Positions 7,868 to 15,094 of a stretch of 40,298 bases of DNA are shown piece after piece (position 1 is the stretch's first letter; each line of letters opens with the position of its first letter). Source of the stretch: an uncultured beta proteobacterium (GTDB taxonomy: Bacteria; Pseudomonadota; Gammaproteobacteria; Burkholderiales; Burkholderiaceae_C); assembly GCA_903938815.1 (NCBI GenBank), contig CAJAES010000021.1:1-40298 (forward strand). Direction: 5' to 3'. Below the pieces are notes generated by a model. That model did no database searches, had not been told where the DNA came from, and was given only the letters and a program-made list of their open reading frames with translations. A program made the position numbers and the translations under genes.

Positions 7868-8962
7868 TCAGCCGATGCTCTCGACCTGCCTGCTCTGCTG
7901 GTAGGCCCCGCCGAAGCGGTTGGCGAGGAATTCGGGCAGCGCCACCTGCTCCTGGCGGATGAAGCCGCTTTGCGGCAGACGGCCCTCGCGGAACAGGTCC
8001 AGGGCTGCGCAGATGCCTGCCGCGGTGGTGATCTGGATGGCTGACAGCGGGTGGGCCTCGCAGCGGTCGGCGAAGATCTTGCGCGCGAAGACCTCCTGCA
8101 CGAGCGCGCCCTTCTTCAGGCCGCTGACCGTCACGAACACCAGCACCACGTCCTGCATGGTGCTGGGAATGCTCTTGCGGAGGATGCTCTTGAGCGTCTC
8201 GGTGTCGTTCTTGAGCTGCAGCTCTTCCAGCAGCAGCTTCATCAGCGCGCGATGCCCCGGGTAGCGCACGCTCTTGTAGTCCAGCGTCTGCACGCGGCCG
8301 GCCAGCGTCTCGCACAGGGTGCCGAGGCCGCCGCTGGTGTTGAAGGCCTCGTACTCCGTGCCGTCCAGGCTGAAATGCTCCAGCCCCTCGAGCGGCAGCA
8401 TCTCGATGTTGACGCCGTCGCGGATGGCCTCGCACGGATGGCAGTACTCGTTGATGAGCCCGTCCACGCTCCAGGTCAGGTTGTACTTGAGCGCGTTGGT
8501 GGGGAAGGCCGGCAGCGCGCCGACACGCATCTTCACCTCGTGCAGTTCCTCGAAACCCTGCGCCAGGTGGTGCGCCACGATGCCGATGAAGCCCGGCGCC
8601 AGGCCGCACTGCGGCATGAAGGCCGTGCGGGCGCCCTCGGCCAGCGCCTGGATGGCGCGCGTGGCGGCCACGTCCTCGGTGAGGTCGAAGTAGTGGCATC
8701 CGGCTTCGCGGGCACAGGTGGCCGCCAGGGTGGCCAGGTGGTACGGCAGTGCATTCACGACGGCGTCGTGTCCGCGCAGCACGGCCATCAGCGAGCTGGC
8801 ATCCGAGGTCTCGGCCACGCGGGTGCTCACGCGTTCAGGGTCCAGGCGGGCGAGCGCGGAAGGGTCGCGATCGATCACGGTGACCTGATAGTCGCCGCTG
8901 TCGGCGAGCAGGCGGGCAATGGTCTGGCCGATGTGGCCGGCGCCGAGCAGGGCGATGCGCAT
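7868..8962 (-). CDS. Saccharopine dehydrogenase-like / lysine dehydrogenase-like oxidoreductase
   Basis: A 364-residue NAD(P)-dependent oxidoreductase. The N-terminal Rossmann fold starts MRIALLGAGHIGQTIARLL (GxGxxG at 7-12) with an acidic residue ending the second strand (VIDRDP). It is followed by DAVVNALPYHLA, YFDLTEDV, and PQCGLAPGFIGIVAHHLA, typical of the saccharopine dehydrogenase fold. The family includes saccharopine dehydrogenases and lysine 6-dehydrogenases, so lysine catabolism is likely but the exact reaction is undecided. The ATG at 8962 has GGAG 7 nt upstream. It is divergent from an Lrp/AsnC regulator with a 122-bp shared spacer, suggesting control by an amino acid. Confidence 0.82.
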   Translation of the reverse strand: MRIALLGAGHIGQTIARLLADSGDYQVTVIDRDPSALARLDPERVSTRVAETSDASSLMAVLRGHDAVVNALPYHLATLAATCAREAGCHYFDLTEDVAATRAIQALAEGARTAFMPQCGLAPGFIGIVAHHLAQGFEELHEVKMRVGALPAFPTNALKYNLTWSVDGLINEYCHPCEAIRDGVNIEMLPLEGLEHFSLDGTEYEAFNTSGGLGTLCETLAGRVQTLDYKSVRYPGHRALMKLLLEELQLKNDTETLKSILRKSIPSTMQDVVLVFVTVSGLKKGALVQEVFARKIFADRCEAHPLSAIQITTAAGICAALDLFREGRLPQSGFIRQEQVALPEFLANRFGGAYQQSRQVESIG

Positions 8963-9084
8963 GGGAGAGCTCCGATTTCGATCGGGCAAGTCTAGGAAGG
9001 GTCGCGGACGAATGAAACCCTGCTTTCGACGAACTTCGCGCTAAGATCGACGTTCTGACGAACCGTTCGGACGAATCGCACAGA
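8963..9084. promoter_or_regulatory. Divergent control region with four GACGAA repeats
   Basis: The spacer between the saccharopine-dehydrogenase-like gene and the Lrp gene has GACGAA at 9007-9012, 9028-9033, 9057-9062 and 9070-9075. Two copies sit in near-palindromes, TTCGACGAA (9025-9033) and TTCGGACGAA (9066-9075). Lrp-type octamers commonly bind several degenerate inverted sites, so these are candidate operators for the adjacent regulator. Function is inferred; no clear -35/-10 pair could be assigned. Confidence 0.45.
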
Positions 9085-9519
9085 GTGAACCTGGATGAAC
9101 TCGACCGCCGCCTGCTGGCACTGCTGCAGGCCAATGCCCGCGAGAGCACGGCGCAGCTGGCCCGGCGCCTGGGGGTGGCGCGCACGACCGTGCTGGCCCG
9201 GCTGTCGCGGCTGGAACGTGAACGCGTGATTGCGGGCTACACCGTCCGGCTGGCCGCCGACGAGGAGGACCGCTCGGTGCAGGCCTACGTGGGCATCGTC
9301 ACCGACCCCAAGCAGGGACGCGAGGTCACGCGCAGGCTGGCGTTGCTGCCCGAGCTGAGACAGCTCAGCTCGGTCAGCGGTGAATTCGACTACATCGCCC
9401 TGCTGCGCGCCGAAACCACGGCGCGGCTGGACGAACTGCTCGATCAGATCGGCGAGATCGACGGCGTGGCGCGAACCACCAGTTCGGTGGTGCTGGCACG
9501 GCGGGTGGACAGGGGCTGA
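9085..9519 (+). CDS. Lrp/AsnC family transcriptional regulator (beside lysine-type dehydrogenase)
   Basis: A 144-residue regulator. The N-terminal helix-turn-helix begins LDELDRRLLALLQANARES and continues through QLARRLGVARTTVLARLSRLERERVIAGY. The C-terminal ligand-binding RAM domain follows from about residue 65 with QAYVGIVTD and a GEFDYIALLRA strand. The only early in-frame start is the GTG at 9085, without a clear Shine-Dalgarno sequence. Divergent placement next to an amino-acid dehydrogenase suggests that it senses lysine or a related amino acid and controls that gene and itself. Its last 76 bases overlap the 3' end of the chemoreceptor gene on the opposite strand. Confidence 0.92.
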   Translation: MNLDELDRRLLALLQANARESTAQLARRLGVARTTVLARLSRLERERVIAGYTVRLAADEEDRSVQAYVGIVTDPKQGREVTRRLALLPELRQLSSVSGEFDYIALLRAETTARLDELLDQIGEIDGVARTTSSVVLARRVDRG

Positions 9520-11894
9520 GAGGTGCGCCCACCGGCCGGCGGCGTGCTGGCGGAGACCGAGGAATCGGACGAACGCGACTTGTAGACGCCGCAGCCGATG
9601 ACGAGGTCGGCGGTGACGGGCTCCACGTAGGACGTCTTGAGATCGATGCCGCCGGTCTGCGGGTTGGCGAACTCGTAGTCCACCCAGCCGCCGCCGAAGC
9701 CTGCACGCTCGAAGGCATCGGAGACGAGCTTGTCGCCGTTGATGCCACGGATCTCGCGCACGGAGGTGCCGACCTTCGCGACGTTGCCGCCGAAGGCACG
9801 GTAGACGCCCTGGCGGTCGAAGGCGAAGACATACATGTCGCGATCGACCCAGGCCTTGGCGTCCTGCGTGATGCGCTGCAGCGCGCCGCTGCCAGCGCCA
9901 CGGTAGAGCTCCACGGCGCGGCGCACCAGGGCCAGCGCCTCGTCGGCGCTGCCCTGGCGCAGCCGGAACGAGGAAACCGCACCCGAAAGCCGTTCGGCGC
10001 GTTCGTTGAGCTGCCCCGAACTGTGCAGGGCCTGCTCCACCATGTGAGCGTTCTGTTGCGTGAGACGGTCGATCTCGGCCACAGCCTCGGAAATCTGCCC
10101 GAGGCTGGCGCTCTGCCTGCCGGCCCCGGCGGAGATGCCGCGCAGGTTGTCGGCCACCTCGCGCACACCCGCGACGATGTCGGTGAAGGTCTGGCTCGAG
10201 CCGCCGATCCGCTGGACACCCGCGTCCACATGGCCGACTGACTCGCCGATGAGCGTCTTGATCTCGCGGGCGGCAGTGGAGCTGCGCTGCGCCAGCGTGC
10301 GAACCTCGGCGGCGACGACGGCAAAGCCGCGCCCCTGCTCGCCAGCACGCGCAGCCTCGACCGCCGCATTCAACGCGAGGATGTTCGTCTGGAAGGCGAT
10401 GCCCTCGATGACGCCGATGATCTCGGCCACCCTGCGCGAACTGGTCTGGATGTCGTGCATCGACTGCACCGACGACTGGATCGCGCTGCCGCCTTGTTCG
10501 GCCATGCCGCGCACCCGCTCTGCCAGCGCATCCGCCGCCTGCGCGGCCTGTGCGCTGCGGTCCACGGCCACGCGCAGTTCCTGCACGCTGCTGGTGGTGC
10601 GCACCAGGCTCTGGGCCTGCGCGTCCGTGCGTTCCGACAGTGCCTGCGTGTCACTGGCGAGCTTCTGCCCGGACTGCGCGACCATCGAGGCGCTGCTGCG
10701 GATGTCCGACACCATCTCGGACAACTTGCCGGTCATGGCATCCAGGGTCTGCCCGACCACGGCCAACTCGTCGTTGCCGCGCAGCCGGACGCGGGTGGCG
10801 AAGTCGCCCGAAGCCAGCTGCCCTACGGACCCCTGCAGCACGCGCATGGCGCCCAGCGAGGTGCGGAAGAACACGACCGCCAGGTAAGCCACGCCCAGCA
10901 GCGTGCCCACGCCCGCCAGTGCGGCGGCGAGGGTCAGCCTTTCCAGGCTGCGCTCGCGCTCGGCCAGCAGGGTCGACATCCGGGCGGTTGTGGCGCGCGC
11001 CATGGTCGCCACGGGTGCGATGGCCTGCGTTCCGGCGTCGAAGAACTCGGCGGCCGAAGGTTGCGCCGTCTGGGTCCGGAAGGTCGCGTCAACGCGATCG
11101 GCAAAGGCGCGGGACGCCGCGAGCGCCGCCTCGAACCCGGCAGGCGGCGCCTCGCCGGCTCGGCCCAGTGCGGACACGGTCTGCGAGACCACGGCAAGCC
11201 GCTCGGCCAGCAGGCCCTGCTGGGTCAGCACGGCAACGCGGCCGCCCATGTCGGCAGGGTCGCGCTTCAGCCAGCCAGCGCCCAGCCCGCGCATACGCCC
11301 GATGGCCTCGGTCCACGGCAGGATGTGGTCGACGCTGAGCGTCATCAGGTGATAGGTGTCGGCCTTGGGGTCGAGCAGCAGGCCGCTGTTCTCGGCCGAG
11401 CGCATCACGAACCGGCGCAGGGCGACGATCTGCTCGGAGTGCAACGCGAAGCTCTGCGCCGCGTCGGCCGGGTGCTCGCCGGCCGCGAGGCGCGTCAGCA
11501 CGGCATCGATCGGCCACCATTCGGCGTCGAGCGCCAGGCCCGGGTGGTCGGCCACCAGGCTGCGCACGGCGACCAGGCCACTCTTCAGCGCCTGGCGTTG
11601 CTCGGCCAGCGCCGGGGTGGCGCCGGTGTCGCCGGACAGCGCCCGGTTGACGAGGCCACGATGCGTCTGCACCTGCAGCGCGATCTCCAGGGCGCGGGAC
11701 AGCACGTCGGCGCCCACGCGCTCGGCACGCGTGAATTCCAGCTCCGCATGGCGGGCCAGAACGGCGTGCGTGGTCAGCCAGCCCAGCGGCAGCGCGAGGG
11801 CCAACCCCATCAGAAGCATCTTCGCCGGGAAACCCAGGCGACGCATCAGGGTCATGCCCGGCTTCAGGAAGAGTTCAAGCGGTTTGGAGAGCAT
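9444..11894 (-). CDS. Methyl-accepting chemotaxis protein with C-terminal Cache domain
   Basis: An 816-residue chemoreceptor. The first membrane segment is at about 26-46, a long helical periplasmic sensor region spans 47-320, and the second membrane segment is at 321-343. HAMP covers about 344-396, and the cytoplasmic signalling domain has the conserved hairpin tip around 497-538 (GIAFQTNILALNAAVEAARA, GRGFAVVAAEVRTLAQRS). Beyond it, residues 651-773 read like a single Cache domain (ALALVRRAVELY, AWVDRDMYVFAFDRQGVYRA, GWVDYEFANPQTG, KTSYVEPV). A Cache module placed in the cytoplasm after the signalling domain is unusual. The start ATG at 11894 was chosen because it begins the charged segment just before the first membrane helix. 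No chemotaxis genes are nearby. The last 76 bases overlap the convergent Lrp gene. Confidence 0.92.
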   Translation of the reverse strand: MLSKPLELFLKPGMTLMRRLGFPAKMLLMGLALALPLGWLTTHAVLARHAELEFTRAERVGADVLSRALEIALQVQTHRGLVNRALSGDTGATPALAEQRQALKSGLVAVRSLVADHPGLALDAEWWPIDAVLTRLAAGEHPADAAQSFALHSEQIVALRRFVMRSAENSGLLLDPKADTYHLMTLSVDHILPWTEAIGRMRGLGAGWLKRDPADMGGRVAVLTQQGLLAERLAVVSQTVSALGRAGEAPPAGFEAALAASRAFADRVDATFRTQTAQPSAAEFFDAGTQAIAPVATMARATTARMSTLLAERERSLERLTLAAALAGVGTLLGVAYLAVVFFRTSLGAMRVLQGSVGQLASGDFATRVRLRGNDELAVVGQTLDAMTGKLSEMVSDIRSSASMVAQSGQKLASDTQALSERTDAQAQSLVRTTSSVQELRVAVDRSAQAAQAADALAERVRGMAEQGGSAIQSSVQSMHDIQTSSRRVAEIIGVIEGIAFQTNILALNAAVEAARAGEQGRGFAVVAAEVRTLAQRSSTAAREIKTLIGESVGHVDAGVQRIGGSSQTFTDIVAGVREVADNLRGISAGAGRQSASLGQISEAVAEIDRLTQQNAHMVEQALHSSGQLNERAERLSGAVSSFRLRQGSADEALALVRRAVELYRGAGSGALQRITQDAKAWVDRDMYVFAFDRQGVYRAFGGNVAKVGTSVREIRGINGDKLVSDAFERAGFGGGWVDYEFANPQTGGIDLKTSYVEPVTADLVIGCGVYKSRSSDSSVSASTPPAGGRTSQPLSTRRASTTELVVRATPSISPI

Positions 11895-11977
11895 GAAGGG
11901 GCGCTGCGATCGGATTGAACCTGGGTTTCCTATCGGTGCCTCAGCCGCCGACTTGAGCGATGCCTTACCGTACGGGC

Positions 11978-13360
11978 ATGACACCGACAGATTTCTCACG
12001 CCTGCCGCTGAGCCCGGCAACCCTGGCCACGCTGCAGCAGCTTGGCTACGACACCATGACCCCCATCCAGGCCGAAAGCCTGCCTCTGGCGCTGGCGGGA
12101 CACGACCTGATCGCCCAGGCGCGCACGGGCAGCGGCAAGACCGCCGCCTTCGCGCTGGCGCTGCTGGCACGGCTCAGGAGCGCCACGCTCGCCGTGCAGG
12201 CACTGGTGCTTTGCCCCACGCGCGAGCTCGCCGACCAGGTGGCCCAGGAGGTTCGCCGTCTGGCCCGCGGAGAGGGCAACGTCAAGGTCCTGCTGCTGTG
12301 CGGCGGCACGCCGATCAAGCCGCAGGCTGAGAGCCTGGCGCACGGCGCGCACGTGATCGTCGGCACGCCGGGCCGGGTTCTGGACCACCTGGAGCGCGGG
12401 ACGCTGGTGCTCGAGTCGCTCTCGACCCTGGTGCTCGACGAAGCCGACCGCATGCTGGACATGGGCTTCGCGGAAGACATCGCCCGCGTGGCGGCGCTGT
12501 GCCCGAAGGCGCGCCAGACCCTGCTGTTCTCGGCCACCTACCCCGAGGACATCGCTGCGCTGTCGAAGAAGGTGCTGCGCGATCCGAAGACCGTGGCCCT
12601 GGCCGAGCAGCCCGCCGCCACGCAGATCCGCCAGCGCTTCTATGAGGTCACCGAGGAGCAGCGGCTGCATGCCGTCGGCCAGCTGCTCGCGCACTTCCGG
12701 CCGGTCAGCACCCTGGCGTTCTGCAACACCAAGCAGCAGTGCCGCGACCTGGTGGACGTGCTGCAGGCGCAGGGCGTCAGCGCCGAGGCCCTGCACGGTG
12801 ACCTGGAGCAGCGCGACCGCGACCAGGTGCTGATCCGCTTCACCAACCGCAGCGTGTCGGTGCTCGTGGCCACCGACGTGGCGGCGCGCGGGCTCGACAT
12901 CGCCCAGCTGGAGGCAGTGATCAACGTCGACATCACACCCGAGGCCGAGGTCCACACGCACCGCATCGGCCGCACCGGCCGCGCCGACGAGGCTGGCTGG
13001 GCCTTCAGCCTGGCCAGCATGGACGAGATGGGGCGCGTGGGCCGCATCGAGCAGGAAGCAGGCCGCGAGGTGGAGTGGCACCCGCTGAGCGAACTCACCC
13101 CCACGGGCGGCGGCCCGCTGAAGCCGCCGATGGCCACGATCCAGATCCTGGGCGGGCGCAAGGAGAAGATCCGCCGCGGCGACGTCCTGGGAGCGCTGAC
13201 CAAGGATGCCGGCCTGCCGGGCACACAGATCGGTCGCATCACGGTCAACGACTTCTCGACCTACGTGGCGGTCGACCGCGCCATCGCCGGCGAGGCCCTC
13301 AGGGCCCTGAACGACCGCCCGGTGAAAGGCAAGCGCGTGAAGGCACGCGCGATGGACTGA
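11978..13360 (+). CDS. dbpA: ATP-dependent RNA helicase DbpA (DEAD-box)
   Basis: DbpA remodels the peptidyl-transferase region of 23S rRNA during large-subunit assembly. The 460-residue protein carries the Q motif (GYDTMTPIQ), Walker A ARTGSGKT at 48-55, PTREL, DEAD at 154-157, SAT at 185-187, ATDVAARGLDI and HRIGRTGR at 328-335. A C-terminal RNA-binding domain (about 386-460) contains GGRKEKIRRGDVLGAL and GRITVNDFSTYVAV, the feature that separates DbpA from RhlE, RhlB and SrmB. I chose the ATG at 11978 by similarity to family N-termini; an ATG at 11960 is in frame and adds six residues. Neither has a strong Shine-Dalgarno sequence. It ends 3 bp from the convergent Mrr-like gene. Confidence 0.92.
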   Translation: MTPTDFSRLPLSPATLATLQQLGYDTMTPIQAESLPLALAGHDLIAQARTGSGKTAAFALALLARLRSATLAVQALVLCPTRELADQVAQEVRRLARGEGNVKVLLLCGGTPIKPQAESLAHGAHVIVGTPGRVLDHLERGTLVLESLSTLVLDEADRMLDMGFAEDIARVAALCPKARQTLLFSATYPEDIAALSKKVLRDPKTVALAEQPAATQIRQRFYEVTEEQRLHAVGQLLAHFRPVSTLAFCNTKQQCRDLVDVLQAQGVSAEALHGDLEQRDRDQVLIRFTNRSVSVLVATDVAARGLDIAQLEAVINVDITPEAEVHTHRIGRTGRADEAGWAFSLASMDEMGRVGRIEQEAGREVEWHPLSELTPTGGGPLKPPMATIQILGGRKEKIRRGDVLGALTKDAGLPGTQIGRITVNDFSTYVAVDRAIAGEALRALNDRPVKGKRVKARAMD

Positions 13361-13363
13361 CGC

Positions 13364-13972
13364 TCAGCGGGCGCCGTGCTTGAGCGCAAGGCCCTTCAGC
13401 GGCAGCCCCTTGAGCGCCTGCGCGATCTCCGCCGCCTGCCAGACGGCGATCTGCTGCTGTGCGGCGAAAGGCCTCGCGGTCTCGCTCAGGTCGCCGAGGC
13501 CGATCAGCAGCGCATCGGCGACGTCGGCCGCCTGGCGCGCGGCCTGCAGCGCACGCAGCGCCTCCAGCCCGGTCTGAGCCGATTTCCAGCGGCGCGCGCT
13601 GACCAGCATGCGCCGCCCCTGCCGCTCGAGCTCGAAGTCGTGTGCGCCGCCGGCCTTCACCGCCTTGACGCGGTAGCCGTCGCGCACGAACGCCTGCTCC
13701 AGCAGCGCCGAGAACGCCGGCCAGGCCATCTGCGACACGGCATCGCGCGTTTCGTCGATGCGCGCCGCGCTGGGCAGTTTCCACTGCCGCCAGGCGGCCA
13801 TGGCGCTGATCACGGCGAACGGAAAGCCCGACAGCGCTCCTGCGATGCGGTAATCGGCTGGCAGCAGCGCGACGCCGGCCAGGCCGAGCGCCACCGCCAA
13901 GGCCAGGCTGATCCACCAGGACGAGCGCAGCAGGATCGCGAAGAGCGAGTTCTTCGCCATCTTGAGCTTCAT
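13364..13972 (-). CDS. Membrane-anchored Mrr-like (restriction-endonuclease-fold) protein
   Basis: A 202-residue protein with two predicted membrane helices (about 14-36 and 44-60) followed by a soluble domain resembling the Mrr_cat nuclease fold: WPAFSALLEQAFVRDGYRV, then AHDFELERQGRRMLVSARRW. In active Mrr enzymes the core reads roughly D...(E/Q)xK; here the last strand is SAR, so the catalytic lysine appears to be arginine and activity is doubtful. No methyltransferase is nearby, so this is not an evident restriction-modification system. The ATG at 13972 has GGGAG upstream. It lies 14 bp downstream of rpe on the same strand and is probably cotranscribed with it. Function unknown. Confidence 0.75.
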   Translation of the reverse strand: MKLKMAKNSLFAILLRSSWWISLALAVALGLAGVALLPADYRIAGALSGFPFAVISAMAAWRQWKLPSAARIDETRDAVSQMAWPAFSALLEQAFVRDGYRVKAVKAGGAHDFELERQGRRMLVSARRWKSAQTGLEALRALQAARQAADVADALLIGLGDLSETARPFAAQQQIAVWQAAEIAQALKGLPLKGLALKHGAR

Positions 13973-13986
13973 GGGGGCTCCCGGGC

Positions 13987-14649
13987 TCAGCGCGCCAGCG
14001 CCGAGCGCATCGCGTCGATCACGTTCCTGTACGGCGGCGCGCCGAAGATCGCGCTGCCGGCCACGAAGGTGTCCGCGCCGGCGTCGGCCACGCGGCGGAT
14101 GTTGTCCACCTTGATGCCGCCGTCCACCTCGAGGCGGATGTCGCGCCCGGTGGCGTCGATCAGCTTGCGCGCTTTCTCGACCTTGCGCAGCGCGCTGTCG
14201 ATGAAGCTCTGGCCTCCGAAGCCCGGGTTGACGCTCATGATCAGGATCAGATCGACCTTGTCGATCACGTACTCCAGCACGTCCAGCGGCGTGGCGGGGT
14301 TGAACACCAGCCCGGCCTGCTTGCCCTCGCCCCGGATGAGCTGCAGCGTGCGGTCCACGTGCGCGCTGGCGTCAGGGTGAAAGCTCACCAGGTCGGCGCC
14401 GGCCTTCGCGAAGGCCAGGGCCAGTGCGTCGACGGGCTGCACCATCAGGTGAACGTCGATCGGCACGCTGCTGTGCTTTCGCAGGGCCTGGCACACCATC
14501 GGGCCGAAAGTCAGGTTGGGGACGTAATGGTTGTCCATCACGTCGAAGTGGATCCAGTCGGCGCCGGCGGAGATCACGTCGCGCACCTCCTCGCCGAGGC
14601 GGGCGAAGTCGGCCGAGAGGATGGAAGGGGCGATTCGGTAGGTCGTCAT
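13987..14649 (-). CDS. rpe: Ribulose-phosphate 3-epimerase
   Basis: Rpe interconverts D-ribulose 5-phosphate and D-xylulose 5-phosphate in the pentose phosphate or Calvin pathways. The 220-residue TIM barrel starts [19 protein letters not shown] and has the metal-binding residues His34 and Asp36 (WIHFDVMD), His67 (DVHLMV) and Asp176 (LEVDGGIK), plus SVNPGFGGQ at 139-147. The ATG at 14649 has no Shine-Dalgarno sequence but lies 7 nt downstream of a TAGAAT -10-like hexamer, suggesting a leaderless transcript. It is divergent from apaG with a spacer of only 24 bp, and in related genomes it is followed directly by gph and trpE, here displaced by about 6 kb. Confidence 0.97.
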   Translation of the reverse strand: MTTYRIAPSILSADFARLGEEVRDVISAGADWIHFDVMDNHYVPNLTFGPMVCQALRKHSSVPIDVHLMVQPVDALALAFAKAGADLVSFHPDASAHVDRTLQLIRGEGKQAGLVFNPATPLDVLEYVIDKVDLILIMSVNPGFGGQSFIDSALRKVEKARKLIDATGRDIRLEVDGGIKVDNIRRVADAGADTFVAGSAIFGAPPYRNVIDAMRSALAR

Positions 14650-14656
14650 GCGGCGA

Positions 14657-14666
14657 ATTCTAGAAT
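14657..14666. promoter_or_regulatory. Symmetrical bidirectional -10 element for rpe and apaG
   Basis: The 10-bp perfect palindrome ATTCTAGAAT places TAGAAT (five of six matches to TATAAT) on both strands. On each strand exactly 7 nt separate the hexamer from the ATG, of apaG at 14674 and of rpe at 14649. The transcription start would then fall on or next to each start codon. Neither gene has a Shine-Dalgarno sequence, and no convincing -35 was seen on either side. Confidence 0.6.
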
Positions 14667-14673
14667 CGCTTGC

Positions 14674-15048
14674 ATGAGCCTCCCCGAGATTCGCTGTGAC
14701 GTCCGCGTGCAGTACCTGCCCGAACAGTCCAACCCACCCGAGGGGCCCTACGGCTTCGCGTACACCATCGTCATCCGGAACACGGGCGACATCACCGCGC
14801 AGGTCGTGGCGCGGCACTGGGTCGTCACCGACGCCAACGGTCATCGCGAGGATGTCCGCGGCCTTGCGGTGGTGGGGCACCAGCCCGTGCTGAAACCGGG
14901 CGAAACCTTCGAATACACCAGCTGGACACGGGTGGCCACGCCTCACGGGCAGATGAAGGGCACCTTCTTCTGCATGACGGAGGACGCCCACGCCTTCGAG
15001 GCCGAGGTTCCCGCATTCGAGCTGGTCTTCCCGGGATTGCTGCATTGA
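14674..15048 (+). CDS. apaG: ApaG protein
   Basis: A 124-residue single-domain protein of the ApaG family (immunoglobulin/fibronectin-like fold), beginning [20 protein letters not shown]. The family's [51 protein letters not shown] and GTFFCM elements are in order. Its biochemical role is unsettled; in enterobacteria it lies beside apaH and links to cobalt/magnesium phenotypes. It is divergent from rpe with a shared palindromic -10, and its transcript may be leaderless. In related genomes apaG and mltA are close neighbours; here two genes lie between. Confidence 0.95.
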   Translation: MSLPEIRCDVRVQYLPEQSNPPEGPYGFAYTIVIRNTGDITAQVVARHWVVTDANGHREDVRGLAVVGHQPVLKPGETFEYTSWTRVATPHGQMKGTFFCMTEDAHAFEAEVPAFELVFPGLLH

Positions 15049-15094
15049 GAGCGGGCGGCCCCTGCGGCTTCTCTCCAGGGCGGACCTCGCCCCG

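Noticed and set aside
13364..13972. Restriction-modification or defence system around the Mrr-like gene
   Set aside because: No methyltransferase, specificity subunit or other defence gene nearby, and the active-site lysine seems to be missing.
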